Of a stretch of 58,301 nucleotides of DNA, positions 47,818 to 56,404 are shown piece after piece. Below the pieces are notes generated by a model that was not told the DNA's origin, did no database searches, and worked only from the letters and a program-made list of their open reading frames with translations. How positions within the stretch are numbered: position 1 is the first letter of the stretch; every line of letters starts with the position of its first letter. Origin of the DNA: JBOGEB01 sp050743125 (GTDB lineage Bacteria; Actinomycetota; Nitriliruptoria; Euzebyales; Egibacteraceae). The stretch is taken from positions 1 to 58,301 of the forward strand of contig JBOGEB010000005.1 of assembly GCA_050743125.1 (NCBI GenBank), written 5' to 3'. The translations under genes were made by a program, and so were the position numbers.

Positions 47818-49450
47818 CCAGGCCGAAAGGGCTGAGATAGAGGTTTTCCACGCGCGTGGCGGCGACGAAGCGGTGGTGGTAGGTGAACAGGGGGACGATC
47901 GCCTGGTCACGGCCGAGGGCGAGGTCCTCGACCTGCTGGTAGAGGCCACGGCGGGCGAGCTCGTCGGTGGTGGCACGGGCCCGGTCGATGAGGGTGTCGA
48001 CCTCCGGGTTCGCGTAGCGCAGGTAGTTCTGGCCGCCGGAGGACGGCGTCGACCGGGAGTCGAACAGCGGGGAGAGGGCGGCGTCCATCGTGGGGTACTC
48101 GGCCGCCCAGCCGAAGCGGAACATCCCGGCCTCGCCTGAAGCCAGGATGTCGAGGTAGGCGCCGAACGACCCGCCCGGCGGCGAGGGCTCGGAGCGCAGC
48201 CGCAACCCGACGCCGACGGCCGCCAGGTCCTGGCTGATCCGCTCGGCGACCTGCTCATGACCACCGCCGCGGTTGAACCACAGCTCCAGCTCGGTGACGC
48301 CGCGCTCGGCGAAGATCCTTCGCGCATCGGCCGGGTTGTGCTCGCAGGCGCCGCACGCGTGGTCGCGGGCGCCGGGGATCGGCGGTGGCACGGCCGCGCG
48401 CGCGACCGAGACGTTGCCCTCCAAAGTTGCGGCGCGCAACGCCTCACGGTCGATGGCCATGCTGACCGCGCGGCGGACCTCGACGTCGTTGAGCGGCGGG
48501 CGGGTCACGTTGAAGCCGAGGAAGTAGAGCACCGGCGTCGTGCCGAGCAGCAGGCCAGGGCCGTGGTAGCCGTCGTCCGAGCTGGCGGGGAACTGCCGGG
48601 TAGCCTCGGCCAGCGCGCCAGCCGGCAGCGGCGCGAAGTCACGGCGGCCCTGCTGGAACGCCAGGTAGGCGGTGTCGGGGTCGGAGATGGGGAACACCAC
48701 CTCGTCGAGGGCGGGAGTGAGGCCATTGCGCCAACCGTCGAACCGCGCCACCCGGATGAACTGGTTGTGCGCCCAGGTGCCGTCCATCCGGAACGGCCCG
48801 TTGCCGATCGGCCGCTGCCCAAAGCCTGCCCGGTCGGCCTGCCAGGCCGCGCGCGGGACCGGGCCGAGCGCCGGATGCGCGACCACGGCCGGGAAATCCG
48901 CCCTGGGGCCGACGAGACGTACCCGGAGCGTCCGGTCGTCTCCCACGGTCACGCCGGCCAGCTCCGCCGCCTTCTTCGTGCGGAGCGCGTCGTATCCCTG
49001 GACGTCGCGGAGGTGGTAGCCGGCGACGCCCAGCCGCACGGCCTGCTCCCAGGCGAGCTTGAAGTCGGCCGCGGTCACCGGGCTCCCGTTGTGGAACGTG
49101 GCTCCCGGGCGAAGCGTGAACGTCCACTCGTCGGGCGCCGTCGCGGTCCATGACGTGGCCGCCGCTGGCACCACCCTGAGCGCGGCGTCGTAGGCGGTCA
49201 ACGAGTCGAACAGCGCGTCGACCACCGCGAGTCCGTTCGGCTCGGTGGCGGTGGGCGGCATGATCGCCGAAGGCTCGGCGATCGCGTATCGGAACGTGCC
49301 GCTCGCGGCGACAGCCTCAGAGGGCGTCACCGGCGCGACTGGCACGAGTGGCCGGTCGGTCGGCCTGGGGAGAGCCGGCGGAGACTGGCAGCTGGCAAGC
49401 AGCGCCACGAGGACGAGCAGCGCCGCCGTCGGGCGCGTGCGTGCCCTCAC
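47780..49450 (-). CDS. ABC transporter substrate-binding lipoprotein, family 5 (peptide/oligopeptide)
   Basis: 556 residues from GTG 49450. Lipoprotein signal ALLVLVALLASC with lipobox Cys, then a Pro-rich linker. It resembles DppA/OppA: ATSWTATAPDEWTFTLRPGATFHNG, YPTMDAALSPLFDSRSTPSS and YQQVEDLALGRDQAIVPLF. No permease or ATPase is adjacent, so its partner is elsewhere or it acts as an orphan sensor. It starts 7 bp after secG, so the two are probably co-transcribed. Confidence 0.85.
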   Translation of the reverse strand: MRARTRPTAALLVLVALLASCQSPPALPRPTDRPLVPVAPVTPSEAVAASGTFRYAIAEPSAIMPPTATEPNGLAVVDALFDSLTAYDAALRVVPAAATSWTATAPDEWTFTLRPGATFHNGSPVTAADFKLAWEQAVRLGVAGYHLRDVQGYDALRTKKAAELAGVTVGDDRTLRVRLVGPRADFPAVVAHPALGPVPRAAWQADRAGFGQRPIGNGPFRMDGTWAHNQFIRVARFDGWRNGLTPALDEVVFPISDPDTAYLAFQQGRRDFAPLPAGALAEATRQFPASSDDGYHGPGLLLGTTPVLYFLGFNVTRPPLNDVEVRRAVSMAIDREALRAATLEGNVSVARAAVPPPIPGARDHACGACEHNPADARRIFAERGVTELELWFNRGGGHEQVAERISQDLAAVGVGLRLRSEPSPPGGSFGAYLDILASGEAGMFRFGWAAEYPTMDAALSPLFDSRSTPSSGGQNYLRYANPEVDTLIDRARATTDELARRGLYQQVEDLALGRDQAIVPLFTYHHRFVAATRVENLYLSPFGLVNLPEIALRPTR

Positions 49451-49457
49451 CCGGGGG

Positions 49458-49700
49458 TCAGGGCTGAGCGAGACGGAGTGCGAGCACCACCGTCGTGACG
49501 GCGAAGACCACACCGGTGACGACCGTAAACCGGTCGAGGTTCTTCTCGGCCATGGTGGAGCCCGTCAGGCCGCTCATCGCGCCACCGCCGAACATCTCCG
49601 ACAGCCCGCCGCCTCGTCCCGCCTTCATCAGGATGAGCAGTATGAGCGTGAACGACACGAGGACGTGCACGGCCACGACGACGACGGTGAGAATGTTCAC
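49458..49700 (-). CDS. secG: Preprotein translocase subunit SecG
   Basis: 80 residues from GTG 49700. Two transmembrane helices (VVVVAVHVLVSFTLILLIL and FTVVTGVVFAVTTVVLAL) flank the conserved loop LMKAGRGGGLSEMFGG. SecG assists SecYE. In most actinobacteria secG follows tpiA in a gap-pgk-tpiA-secG order; here the BlaI/M56 pair and small duplicated genes lie between them. Confidence 0.93.
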   Translation of the reverse strand: MNILTVVVVAVHVLVSFTLILLILMKAGRGGGLSEMFGGGAMSGLTGSTMAEKNLDRFTVVTGVVFAVTTVVLALRLAQP

Positions 49701-49741
49701 TGGATGACTCCGAGAGCCCGAGCGGAACGAGCGAGGTGATA

Positions 49742-51178
49742 CTACCGGGGGCGCGTGACGAGGAACACCCCGACCTGTGGACCGGAGTCGTACAGGGTCC
49801 ACAGCTCGCGGGCGGCCACGTCGGTGCGCCGGTACTCGTACGGCGCGTACCCGTCCGCGGCCCAGCTGTGGGCGCGGGCGGGCTCGCTCGCCCCGATCCG
49901 CTGGCTCAGCTGCGCGGGTGTCTCGACGCACGGGCACGGCATCGGCACGCCTGTCGCGGCGGTGAGATCGTATGCGGTCGCCTGTTGGCTTACCGCAAGG
50001 CGGCCAGCATCGGGGGCCGCTACCGCGGCCCGCGGTGTGAGCGCCCGGAAGGTCGCGAACGCCGGTGACTCCACCGGCCCGTCGGGGGACGGCAGCAGGT
50101 AGCCGAACGACAGCCCGTCGACCTGGCGGTCGACCGCGAGGTACGAGGGCACGACGACAGCGGCGCTCAGCGCGAGCACAAGCACGCTCGCCGCGAGCGC
50201 GACCTCGGCCCGGCGACGCAGAGGCGAGAGCACGGGCACCGCGCCGATCAGCCGCTCGACCCGGGCGGCGAGCGCCTTCGTCGTCTCCGAGGCGGACCGC
50301 GCCAGCCGCCGGCCAGTGGGGTCGAGCCGCTCGGGTAGCGGGGCTCCGACCGGCGCGAGGCGCAGCGGTCCGGCCGCTGCGCACGCGACCCGTGGCACCG
50401 GGCGCCCCTGGCTGCAGTCCCAGACCTTGAGGATGCTCGACGCGAGCGCGACTGGGCGGCGGGTATAGGTGGTGGCGAGATCGTCGGCGCTCTCCTCCTG
50501 CTCGCTGCGCAGCCAGCGGGCGGCGAAGTGCAGCGGCGGGAGGAAGAACGCAAGGTCCCGGACGGCCCCGACGGTCAGGCCGAGCAGGGTGTCGCGTCGG
50601 CGGATGTGGGCGAGCTCGTGCGCGATCAAACCCTCCAACTCGTGGTCGTCGAGCGCGTCGAGCAGCACGGGGTCGACCGCCACGACCGGCCGCCTCGTGC
50701 CGATCGTGAACGCGCCGCCCGGGCACGAGGCGAGCAGCACGAGCCGGAGAGATCGGACCCGCATGCGCCCGGCGAGGTCGGCGGCGATGGCGTCGAGGCG
50801 CGGGTCGGCGGCCGGGGTGGCCCGGCCAAGCAGCCTCCGCGCGGCGACGACCCCCAGCAGCCTCCGCGCGAGCAGGGTCGCCGCGACCACCACGTAGACG
50901 ATGAACAGGACGCTCAGCTCGCGCTGGGACACCGCGACCCCGACCAGGTCGAGCAGGCGATCAGCCGGGGTAGCGCGCGACGTCGCGATCACCAGGTGCG
51001 GCAGGAAGCTCTCCCCCGCCGAGGCGAACGCCGCGCCGGCCGCGGTGAGCACCGGCGCGAGCACCAGCAGCCGCCGTGCCCGGCTCGAGCGGATCAGCCC
51101 GCCGCGCACGGCGAGCGACACGAGCCCCGCCGCCGCGAGCGAGCCGAGCAGCGCGCGCACGGCGAAGGACTGGGTCAT
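49742..51178 (-). CDS. M56/M48-type membrane metalloprotease (BlaR1-like)
   Basis: 478 residues from ATG 51178; upstream GTG and TTG alternatives exist. Several transmembrane helices surround a zinc motif HELAHIRRRD (HExxH) with a downstream glutamate (RSEQEESADDLA). This layout is that of BlaR1/MecR1-type proteases without the penicillin-sensor domain, paired with a BlaI repressor. On a signal it would cleave or inactivate the partner repressor. It follows BlaI with 51 bp between stop and start. Confidence 0.85.
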   Translation of the reverse strand: MTQSFAVRALLGSLAAAGLVSLAVRGGLIRSSRARRLLVLAPVLTAAGAAFASAGESFLPHLVIATSRATPADRLLDLVGVAVSQRELSVLFIVYVVVAATLLARRLLGVVAARRLLGRATPAADPRLDAIAADLAGRMRVRSLRLVLLASCPGGAFTIGTRRPVVAVDPVLLDALDDHELEGLIAHELAHIRRRDTLLGLTVGAVRDLAFFLPPLHFAARWLRSEQEESADDLATTYTRRPVALASSILKVWDCSQGRPVPRVACAAAGPLRLAPVGAPLPERLDPTGRRLARSASETTKALAARVERLIGAVPVLSPLRRRAEVALAASVLVLALSAAVVVPSYLAVDRQVDGLSFGYLLPSPDGPVESPAFATFRALTPRAAVAAPDAGRLAVSQQATAYDLTAATGVPMPCPCVETPAQLSQRIGASEPARAHSWAADGYAPYEYRRTDVAARELWTLYDSGPQVGVFLVTRPR

Positions 51179-51229
51179 GAGGTGGAGGAAGATCCCCTCC
51201 GCCACCCCCGACGGCCGGGGAGTGGGCAA

Positions 51230-51634
51230 CTACCCCTCCTGCGCGCGCAGCTGGTCGATCCGGGTACGCAGCGCGCGCATGACAGCCGGATCGGCCTCGT
51301 CGTCGAGCTTCTGCACGAAGTAACGCACGGCCGGCTCAGGGAAGGCGTCGAGGAGCCAGTCCACAACCGACGTGACGGTCGAGCGGGCGTACTCCTCCCG
51401 GGAGACCGTCGGCCGATAGCGGTGCGCAAGGCCCGAGGTGTCCCGTGCCAGCAGGCCCTTCGAGGCCAGCCGCGCCATGGTCGTCATGATCGTGGTGTAG
51501 GCGAGGTCACGGCGCGGAGAGAGCTCGGCGTGCACGTCGCGCACGGTCGTCTCCCCCAACTCCCACACGGTCTCCATGACCTCGGACTCCAGCGGCCCGA
51601 GCAGGCCCTGGATCTGGTTGCGTCGTCTACCCAT
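51230..51634 (-). CDS. BlaI/MecI-type repressor
   Basis: 134 residues. Winged-helix DNA-binding domain: LGPLESEVMETVWELGETTV...RDLAYTTIMTTMARLASKGL, followed by a dimerisation C-terminus with YARSTVTSVVDWLLDAF. It is the standard partner of an M56 protease, encoded just downstream on the same strand. It probably represses its own operon; the targets are unknown. Start ATG 51634. Confidence 0.9.
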   Translation of the reverse strand: MGRRRNQIQGLLGPLESEVMETVWELGETTVRDVHAELSPRRDLAYTTIMTTMARLASKGLLARDTSGLAHRYRPTVSREEYARSTVTSVVDWLLDAFPEPAVRYFVQKLDDEADPAVMRALRTRIDQLRAQEG

Positions 51635-51716
51635 GACTGCTCCTGGACGTAGCCTCGCCTGATCTTACCCCGGCCGGCCGCACAGCTCGTGGCACGGACG
51701 TGCAGTAACGCCCTCG

Positions 51717-51850
51717 ATGCGGACCGTACGTACGACCCGGGCGCATCAGCTGCTCATGCGAGCGCACGTGCGGGCGGGAAACCCAGCCGAGGCGTTGCGC
51801 GTATACGACCGCTGCCGGACGTCGGCGCAGCGCCTGACTGCCCTTGGCGA
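51717..51850 (+). pseudogene. Fragment of a BTAD (AfsR/SARP) transcriptional activator domain
   Basis: The open frame encodes RAHQLLMRAHVRAGNPAEAL followed by RVYDRCR. This matches the TPR-like end of the bacterial transcriptional activator domain found in SARP regulators. No HTH or ATPase part is present, and the frame runs into the leader of the next gene. It is a relic of about 40 residues. Evidence is one short motif, so confidence is moderate. Confidence 0.45.
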
Positions 51851-51901
51851 GCGTGAGAGGCGGTTTGCTCACCAGGACGCGGAAGGGGATCATGGTCGTC
51901 G

Positions 51902-52180
51902 ATGAGCGGACACGGCACGGGCTGTTCGACACTGATGGAGCGTCTGCCTCCGATGGGATGGGCGGACGTGGCCACAAGGCGGGATCTCGACGCGCTCGAG
52001 AAGCGCCTGCGGGCCGAGATGGCCTCAATGCGGCACGAGCTGGTCGGGCTGTTCCAGGCCGAACTCGCTCGGGTGGAGCTGGCTCGGGCGGTGACCGCCC
52101 AGACCCAGACGTTGATGTTCACGCTGCTCAGCGCATGGACGGGCATGGCAGCGCTGGTGTTCGCGATCGCCCACCTTTGA
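51902..52180 (+). CDS. Small coiled-coil protein, copy 1 (rearranged 5' end)
   Basis: 92 residues. It shares the block LPPMGWADVATRRDLDALEK then RLRAEMASMRHELVGLF, and a C-terminal hydrophobic helix (LSAWTGMAALVFAIAHL), with copy 2. Compared with copy 2, about 40 bp after the original ATG (51891) are missing, which frameshifts that start. An ATG at 51902 opens the rescued frame with the new N-terminus MSGHGTGCSTLME. The ribosome site fits 51891 better, so expression is uncertain. The family has a C-terminal membrane helix and unknown function. Confidence 0.5.
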   Translation: MSGHGTGCSTLMERLPPMGWADVATRRDLDALEKRLRAEMASMRHELVGLFQAELARVELARAVTAQTQTLMFTLLSAWTGMAALVFAIAHL

Positions 52181-52189
52181 CGCGAAGCT

Positions 52190-52523
52190 CATGGTCGGAC
52201 CCTTAGGGTCCGCGAGCTGCTCCAGGCCAAGCTGCCTTCCTGCCGAGCGTCCACGGGCTCCGCTGTGCGCCTTCGGCAACGCTGGCTACAGGTGGTGGTA
52301 GCGGGCATTATCACCGCGAAATCGTCGTGGCCGAGGTTGGCCGACAGCTCAAGCAGGCACCCGGCGCCCCCGCCTGCGGCTTGGCGTTCGCCAGGCTCCC
52401 ACTGCGCACCCAACCGCCCCCGATCGACCCCGCTTATTCACAGCCCGCGTAAATCACCGTTGAATCTTGTCAGGACTGGTGCAGAGTGAGGGGCGGTTGC
52501 TCACTAGGGCGAGGAGGGGGATC
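52190..52523. other. Gap between the two coiled-coil copies
   Basis: About 330 bp without a recognisable gene. A weak minus-strand frame contains LGHDDFAVIMPATTT, slightly resembling the end of TpiA, but the similarity is too short to call. The leader of copy 2, with a GAGGAGGGG ribosome site, lies at its end. Confidence 0.3.
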
Positions 52524-52889
52524 ATGGTCGTCGATGAGCGGACACGGCACGGGCTGTTCGAGCAGCTCATCGCCGTGTTGGGCGAGGAGCACGCAGTGAC
52601 GCTGATGGAGCATCTGCCCCCGGTGGGATGGGCGGACGTGGCCACAAAGCGGGATCTCGACGCCCTTGAGGAGCGTCTCCGGGCTGAGGTCAGCCGTCTC
52701 GACGAGCGCATCGGCGCCGAGATGACCTCGATGCGGCATGAGCTGGTCGGGGTGTTCCGGGCCGAGCTCGCGCAGACGGTGGCGGCCCAGACGCAGACGG
52801 TGGCGGTCCAGACGAGGACGTTGATGTTCATGGTGCTCGGCGCGTTGACGGGCATGGCGGGGCTGGTGTTCGCAGCTACCCGCTTTTGA
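52524..52889 (+). CDS. Small coiled-coil membrane protein, copy 2
   Basis: 121 residues from ATG 52524, with GAGGAGGGG four bases upstream. N-terminal ERTRHGLFEQLIAVLGEEHA, then MEHLPPVGWADVATKRDLDA. Then a coiled-coil segment (LEERLRAEVSRLDERIGAEM) and a C-terminal transmembrane helix (LMFMVLGALTGMAGLVFAA). Similar short proteins are common in actinobacteria; some resemble DUF1640/CCDC90-type proteins. Function unknown. Copy 1 upstream is a duplicate with a deletion. Confidence 0.7.
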   Translation: MVVDERTRHGLFEQLIAVLGEEHAVTLMEHLPPVGWADVATKRDLDALEERLRAEVSRLDERIGAEMTSMRHELVGVFRAELAQTVAAQTQTVAVQTRTLMFMVLGALTGMAGLVFAATRF

Positions 52890-52910
52890 AACCGACCTCG
52901 GCTACCGTCT

Positions 52911-53684
52911 CTACAGCCTGTGGTGTCTGCAGATGACGGCGAAGTCGTCGGGGTCGAGGCTGGCGCCGCCGACGAGCGCGCCGTCGATCTCGGGCTGGCG
53001 CATCAGGCCGCGGACGTTGCCCGGCTTCACGCTGCCGCCGTACTGCACCCGCACCGTTTGGGCGGCGTCGTCGCCGCAGCGTTTCGCGACCCAGCGGCGG
53101 ACCACGCCGCACATGTCGTTCGCGTCCTCGTCGGTGGCGGTCCGGCCGGTGCCGATCGCCCAGACCGGCTCGTACGCGACGACCATGCCGGCCACCTGCC
53201 CGGCGTCGACGCGGGCCAGGCCGGCCTCGAGCTGGCCGACGACGACCTGCTCGGCCTGGCCGGCCTCGCGCTGCTCGAGGCTCTCGCCGACGCACATGAT
53301 CGGGGTCATCCCGTGGCCGAGCACCGCGCGCACCTTGCGGTTGACGACCTCGTCGGTCTCGCCGAACAGCGTCCGCCGCTCCGAGTGGCCGCAGACCACG
53401 TAGACGACGTCCAGCTTGGCGAGCATCGCCGGGCTGACCTCGCCGGTGAACGCGCCGGCGGGCTCCCAGTGGCAGCTCTGCGCGCCGAGCCGGAAGCCCA
53501 TGCGGTCGCCGGCGATCAGCATCTGGATGCTCCGCAGCGCCGTGAACGGCGGGATCACCGCGATCTCGGACACCTCGTAGTCGCGCGGGTCCAAGTGGTA
53601 CGCCAGCCGCTGGACCAGGCTGATCGCCTCCAAATGGTCGCAGTGCATCTTCCAGTTGCCGGCCAGCAGCGGCTTGCGGGTCAC
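52911..53684 (-). CDS. tpiA: Triosephosphate isomerase
   Basis: Interconverts dihydroxyacetone phosphate and glyceraldehyde 3-phosphate. 257 residues from GTG 53684. Active-site residues: N and K in AGNWKMH, H in CGHSERR, E in AYEPVWAIGTG. The C-terminus VQYGGSVKPGN and GASLDPDDFAVICRHH is normal. The start overlaps the pgk stop by one base (TAGTG). Its last 127 bases (52920-53046) reappear at 58175-58301, the end of the window. Confidence 0.95.
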   Translation of the reverse strand: MTRKPLLAGNWKMHCDHLEAISLVQRLAYHLDPRDYEVSEIAVIPPFTALRSIQMLIAGDRMGFRLGAQSCHWEPAGAFTGEVSPAMLAKLDVVYVVCGHSERRTLFGETDEVVNRKVRAVLGHGMTPIMCVGESLEQREAGQAEQVVVGQLEAGLARVDAGQVAGMVVAYEPVWAIGTGRTATDEDANDMCGVVRRWVAKRCGDDAAQTVRVQYGGSVKPGNVRGLMRQPEIDGALVGGASLDPDDFAVICRHHRL

Positions 53685-54790
53685 TACGCATCTCCCCTTC
53701 GAAGCGCGGCCACGCCGGGCAGGTCGACCCCGGCGAGGAACTCCAGCGACGCGCCTCCCCCGGTCGACAGGTGGCTGACCTGACCGGCCAGGCCCAGCCG
53801 GCGGACCGCCGCCGCGCTGTCCCCGCCGCCGATCACGGTGAAACCGGGACAGGCAGCGACCGCGCGGGCGACGCCCTGCGTGCCCCCCGCGAACGCCGCC
53901 CACTCGAACACGCCCATCGGCCCGTTCCACAGCACGGTCTGCGAGTCCCCGATCATCCCGGCGAACCGGGCGACGGACTCCTCGCCGACGTCCAGGCCCA
54001 TCCACCCGTCGGGAATCGCGTCAGCGGCGACCCGCCGGTAGGCGGCGTCAGCCGCGAACGCCTCGGCGGCCACCACGTCCACAGGCAGCAGCAGCGCGAC
54101 CCCGCCCGCCTCGGCGCGGCGGATCAGCCGCGCCACGGTGTCGAGCTGGTCGGACTCCACCCGGCTCGCGCCCACCCGGCCGCCGGCCGCGGCCAGGAAC
54201 GTGAAGCACATCGCCCCGCCGATCAGCAGCCGGTCGACCCGGCCCAACAGGTTGTCGATCACCCCCAGCTTGTCCGACACCTTCGCCCCGCCCAGGATCG
54301 CGGTGAACGGCCGGGCCGGCTCGCCCAGCAGCCGCGACAGAGCGGACAGCTCCTTGGCCATCAGCGACCCCGCGACCGCGCGCTCACAGCGCGCGGGGAC
54401 GCCGACGACGCTCGCGTGCGCCCGGTGCGCGGCGCCGAACGCGTCATCGACGTAAACGTCGCCAAAAGCCGCCAGCTCGGCCGCGAACCCCTCGTCGTTC
54501 GCCTCCTCACCAGGCTCGAAACGCAGGTTCTCAAGCAGCGCCACCTCACCCTCACCGAGCTTCGCGACCGCAGCGGCCGCCTCAGAGCCGACCACGTCAC
54601 CCGGCGCGGCCACGTCGGCCCCGAGCAGCTCCCCCAGCCGCGCCGCGACCGGCGCGAGCCGCAGCTCCTCCACGACCCTGCCCCTCGGCCGGCCGAGATG
54701 ACTCATCACCACCACCCGCGCCCCCGCCTCGCGCAGACACCGGATCGTCGGCAGCGACTCCTCAACACGCAACGTGAGTAGGCCGGCCAC
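53684..54790 (-). pseudogene. pgk: Phosphoglycerate kinase, 5'-truncated
   Basis: 368 residues, against about 390-400 expected. The open frame begins at GTG 54790 directly with LTLRVEESLPTIRCL, which aligns to the DDTRIRAALPTI region of PGK. The N-terminal RVLVRVDFNVP segment, which holds substrate-binding Asp and Asn, is absent upstream in any frame I examined. The rest is intact: MSHLGRPRG, ENLRFEPGEEAND, GGAKVSDKLG and GGGDSAAAVR. It may be a partial duplicate copy, with a full gene beyond this window. Confidence 0.7.
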
Positions 54791-54949
54791 TAGAGCGAGG
54801 CTTCGCCTACCCTGCGCGCCTGCCGTGAGAAGTGAGGGGGAACGATGTCCCTGCCACCGGGGTAGCCTCGTCTCATCGGTGCGCCGGCACCGCTGTCCTG
54901 GTGCGCACGGCGGAGAAGGCGCCGGTTCTCGACCGTTCGGAGGTGCCCG

Positions 54950-56173
54950 ATGGCCACACCGTCCCCTATCGGTGAGCGGCTTGCCCGGCTGCGGAACTTC
55001 CGTGGGCTTACCCAGGAGGAACTCGCTGAAAAGGCCGGGATCAGCGTGGACGTGATCCGCCGGCTCAAGCAGGCCAGGCGGAAGACGGCCCGATGGAGCA
55101 CGCTGACCAAGCTCGCAAAGACGCTGGATGTCGAGCTTTCAACACTAGTCACGCCCCCATCGTTGCTGGAAAGGTCGCACGGCGACAGCAAGTCGGGGCT
55201 GCTGGAGATCCGGTGTGCCCTCACGGCCTCCAGCGAGCTTCCAGGGATGGACGACTATGCCGAGGACGACGAGGTGCCGTCGTTGGACGAGCTGGGGCGG
55301 TCCGTTGCCCACGCGTGGAAGGTGTACCAGTCGGGCGAGTTCTCGACCCTGAGCACGCTCCTGCCCACCCTCATCACCGCCGCTCGGCGAGCCACTCGTG
55401 AATACGACGGCGATCAGAAGGCTGCTGCATACTCCGCCCTGGCGACTACGTACAACATGGGGGCTGGGGTGACGGTGATGCTTGGCCATGAGGACCTGGC
55501 ATTCACTGCGGTGGAACGGTCTGTTGCCGCTTCCCGCCACGCCGACGACCCTCTGTGTCACGCCGCTTCTGCGGTCTTCCTGTCCTGGATTCTGCTCAAG
55601 CAGGGTCGATACGACCAGGCGGAGCGCGCCGCCGTCACGATGGCCGAGAACATCGAACCGAGTTTCACCAAGGCGCCGTCGGAGGAGCTGGCGACGTTTG
55701 GAAACCTCCTCGTCAATGGCAGTGCCGCCGCCGTTCGCGACGACCGTGGGGAGCGCGCCGACGACTTACTCAGCGTGGCCCGTGCCGCCGCCGCCCGCGT
55801 TGGCGAGGATCGCGTGGAGCAGTGGTCGGTGTTCGGTCCACGGGTGGTCGGGATGTATGCGGCGAACAACGCCGTCGAGCTGGGCGACATGGAACGCGCC
55901 CTTCATCTGGCCGAGCAGGTTCCACCAGCCGTCGGCGTTGTGCCCGTTACATGGGAGGCGCGGTACTCACTCAACATGGCGTACGCGCAAGTCGAGCTGC
56001 GGCGCGATACCGAAGCCGTGGACTCGCTCTGGCAGGCACGGACGGTGGCGCCCGAGTGGATCAAATACCCCGTTCTCGGACACTGGGTCGTCCGCGAGCT
56101 GCTCGACCGTGGTGGCAGACGCCGCGAGCCTCGGCTGGCCACGTTGGCCGATCACTTGAAGGTAGTGGTCTGA
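54950..56173 (+). CDS. XRE-type HTH regulator with TPR-like C-terminus
   Basis: 407 residues from ATG 54950 with CGGAGGTG upstream. HTH in residues about 8-50 (RLARLRNFRGLTQEELAEKA...GISVDVIRRLKQAR). The rest consists of helical repeats such as ERSVAASRHADDPLCHAASA and LLKQGRYDQAERAAVTMAEN. It is in the same architectural class as the 34674-35891 regulator. It is immediately upstream of the SAH-hydrolase-like gene and Nudix gene on the same strand, so it is a good candidate to control them. Confidence 0.82.
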   Translation: MATPSPIGERLARLRNFRGLTQEELAEKAGISVDVIRRLKQARRKTARWSTLTKLAKTLDVELSTLVTPPSLLERSHGDSKSGLLEIRCALTASSELPGMDDYAEDDEVPSLDELGRSVAHAWKVYQSGEFSTLSTLLPTLITAARRATREYDGDQKAAAYSALATTYNMGAGVTVMLGHEDLAFTAVERSVAASRHADDPLCHAASAVFLSWILLKQGRYDQAERAAVTMAENIEPSFTKAPSEELATFGNLLVNGSAAAVRDDRGERADDLLSVARAAAARVGEDRVEQWSVFGPRVVGMYAANNAVELGDMERALHLAEQVPPAVGVVPVTWEARYSLNMAYAQVELRRDTEAVDSLWQARTVAPEWIKYPVLGHWVVRELLDRGGRRREPRLATLADHLKVVV

Positions 56174-56316
56174 AGGGCCTGGTGGGGCGTAGCGGCCCAG
56201 TTCCGCTGTCGCTCATGCGCGAAGTAGGGCGGTATGAGCACGCTGCCGCGTGCCCCGGCCTGTGGATGTGCCGTGACGGTAGAACCCGTGGCAAAGGGGC
56301 GTAGAAGTGAAGGCAA

Positions 56317-56333
56317 GACGGCCCTGGGCCGTC
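56317..56333. terminator. Hairpin between the XRE gene and the SAHH-like gene
   Basis: GACGGCCCTGGGCCGTC is a perfect palindromic stem in the gap of 231 bp. It can be extended by outer AAGTG/CACTT pairing. There is no U-tract. It could terminate XRE transcription or act as an attenuator for the following two genes. Confidence 0.4.
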
Positions 56334-56404
56334 ACTTACCGTCGCTTTAGCCTCCTCTTGTGTGCGAGACCCAGCCGCTCACGGGCGGTAGAAAGAAACG
56401 AGTG

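Noticed and set aside
52189..52413. tpiA remnant between the coiled-coil copies
   Set aside because: Only a short DDFAVI match to the end of TpiA; too little to support homology.
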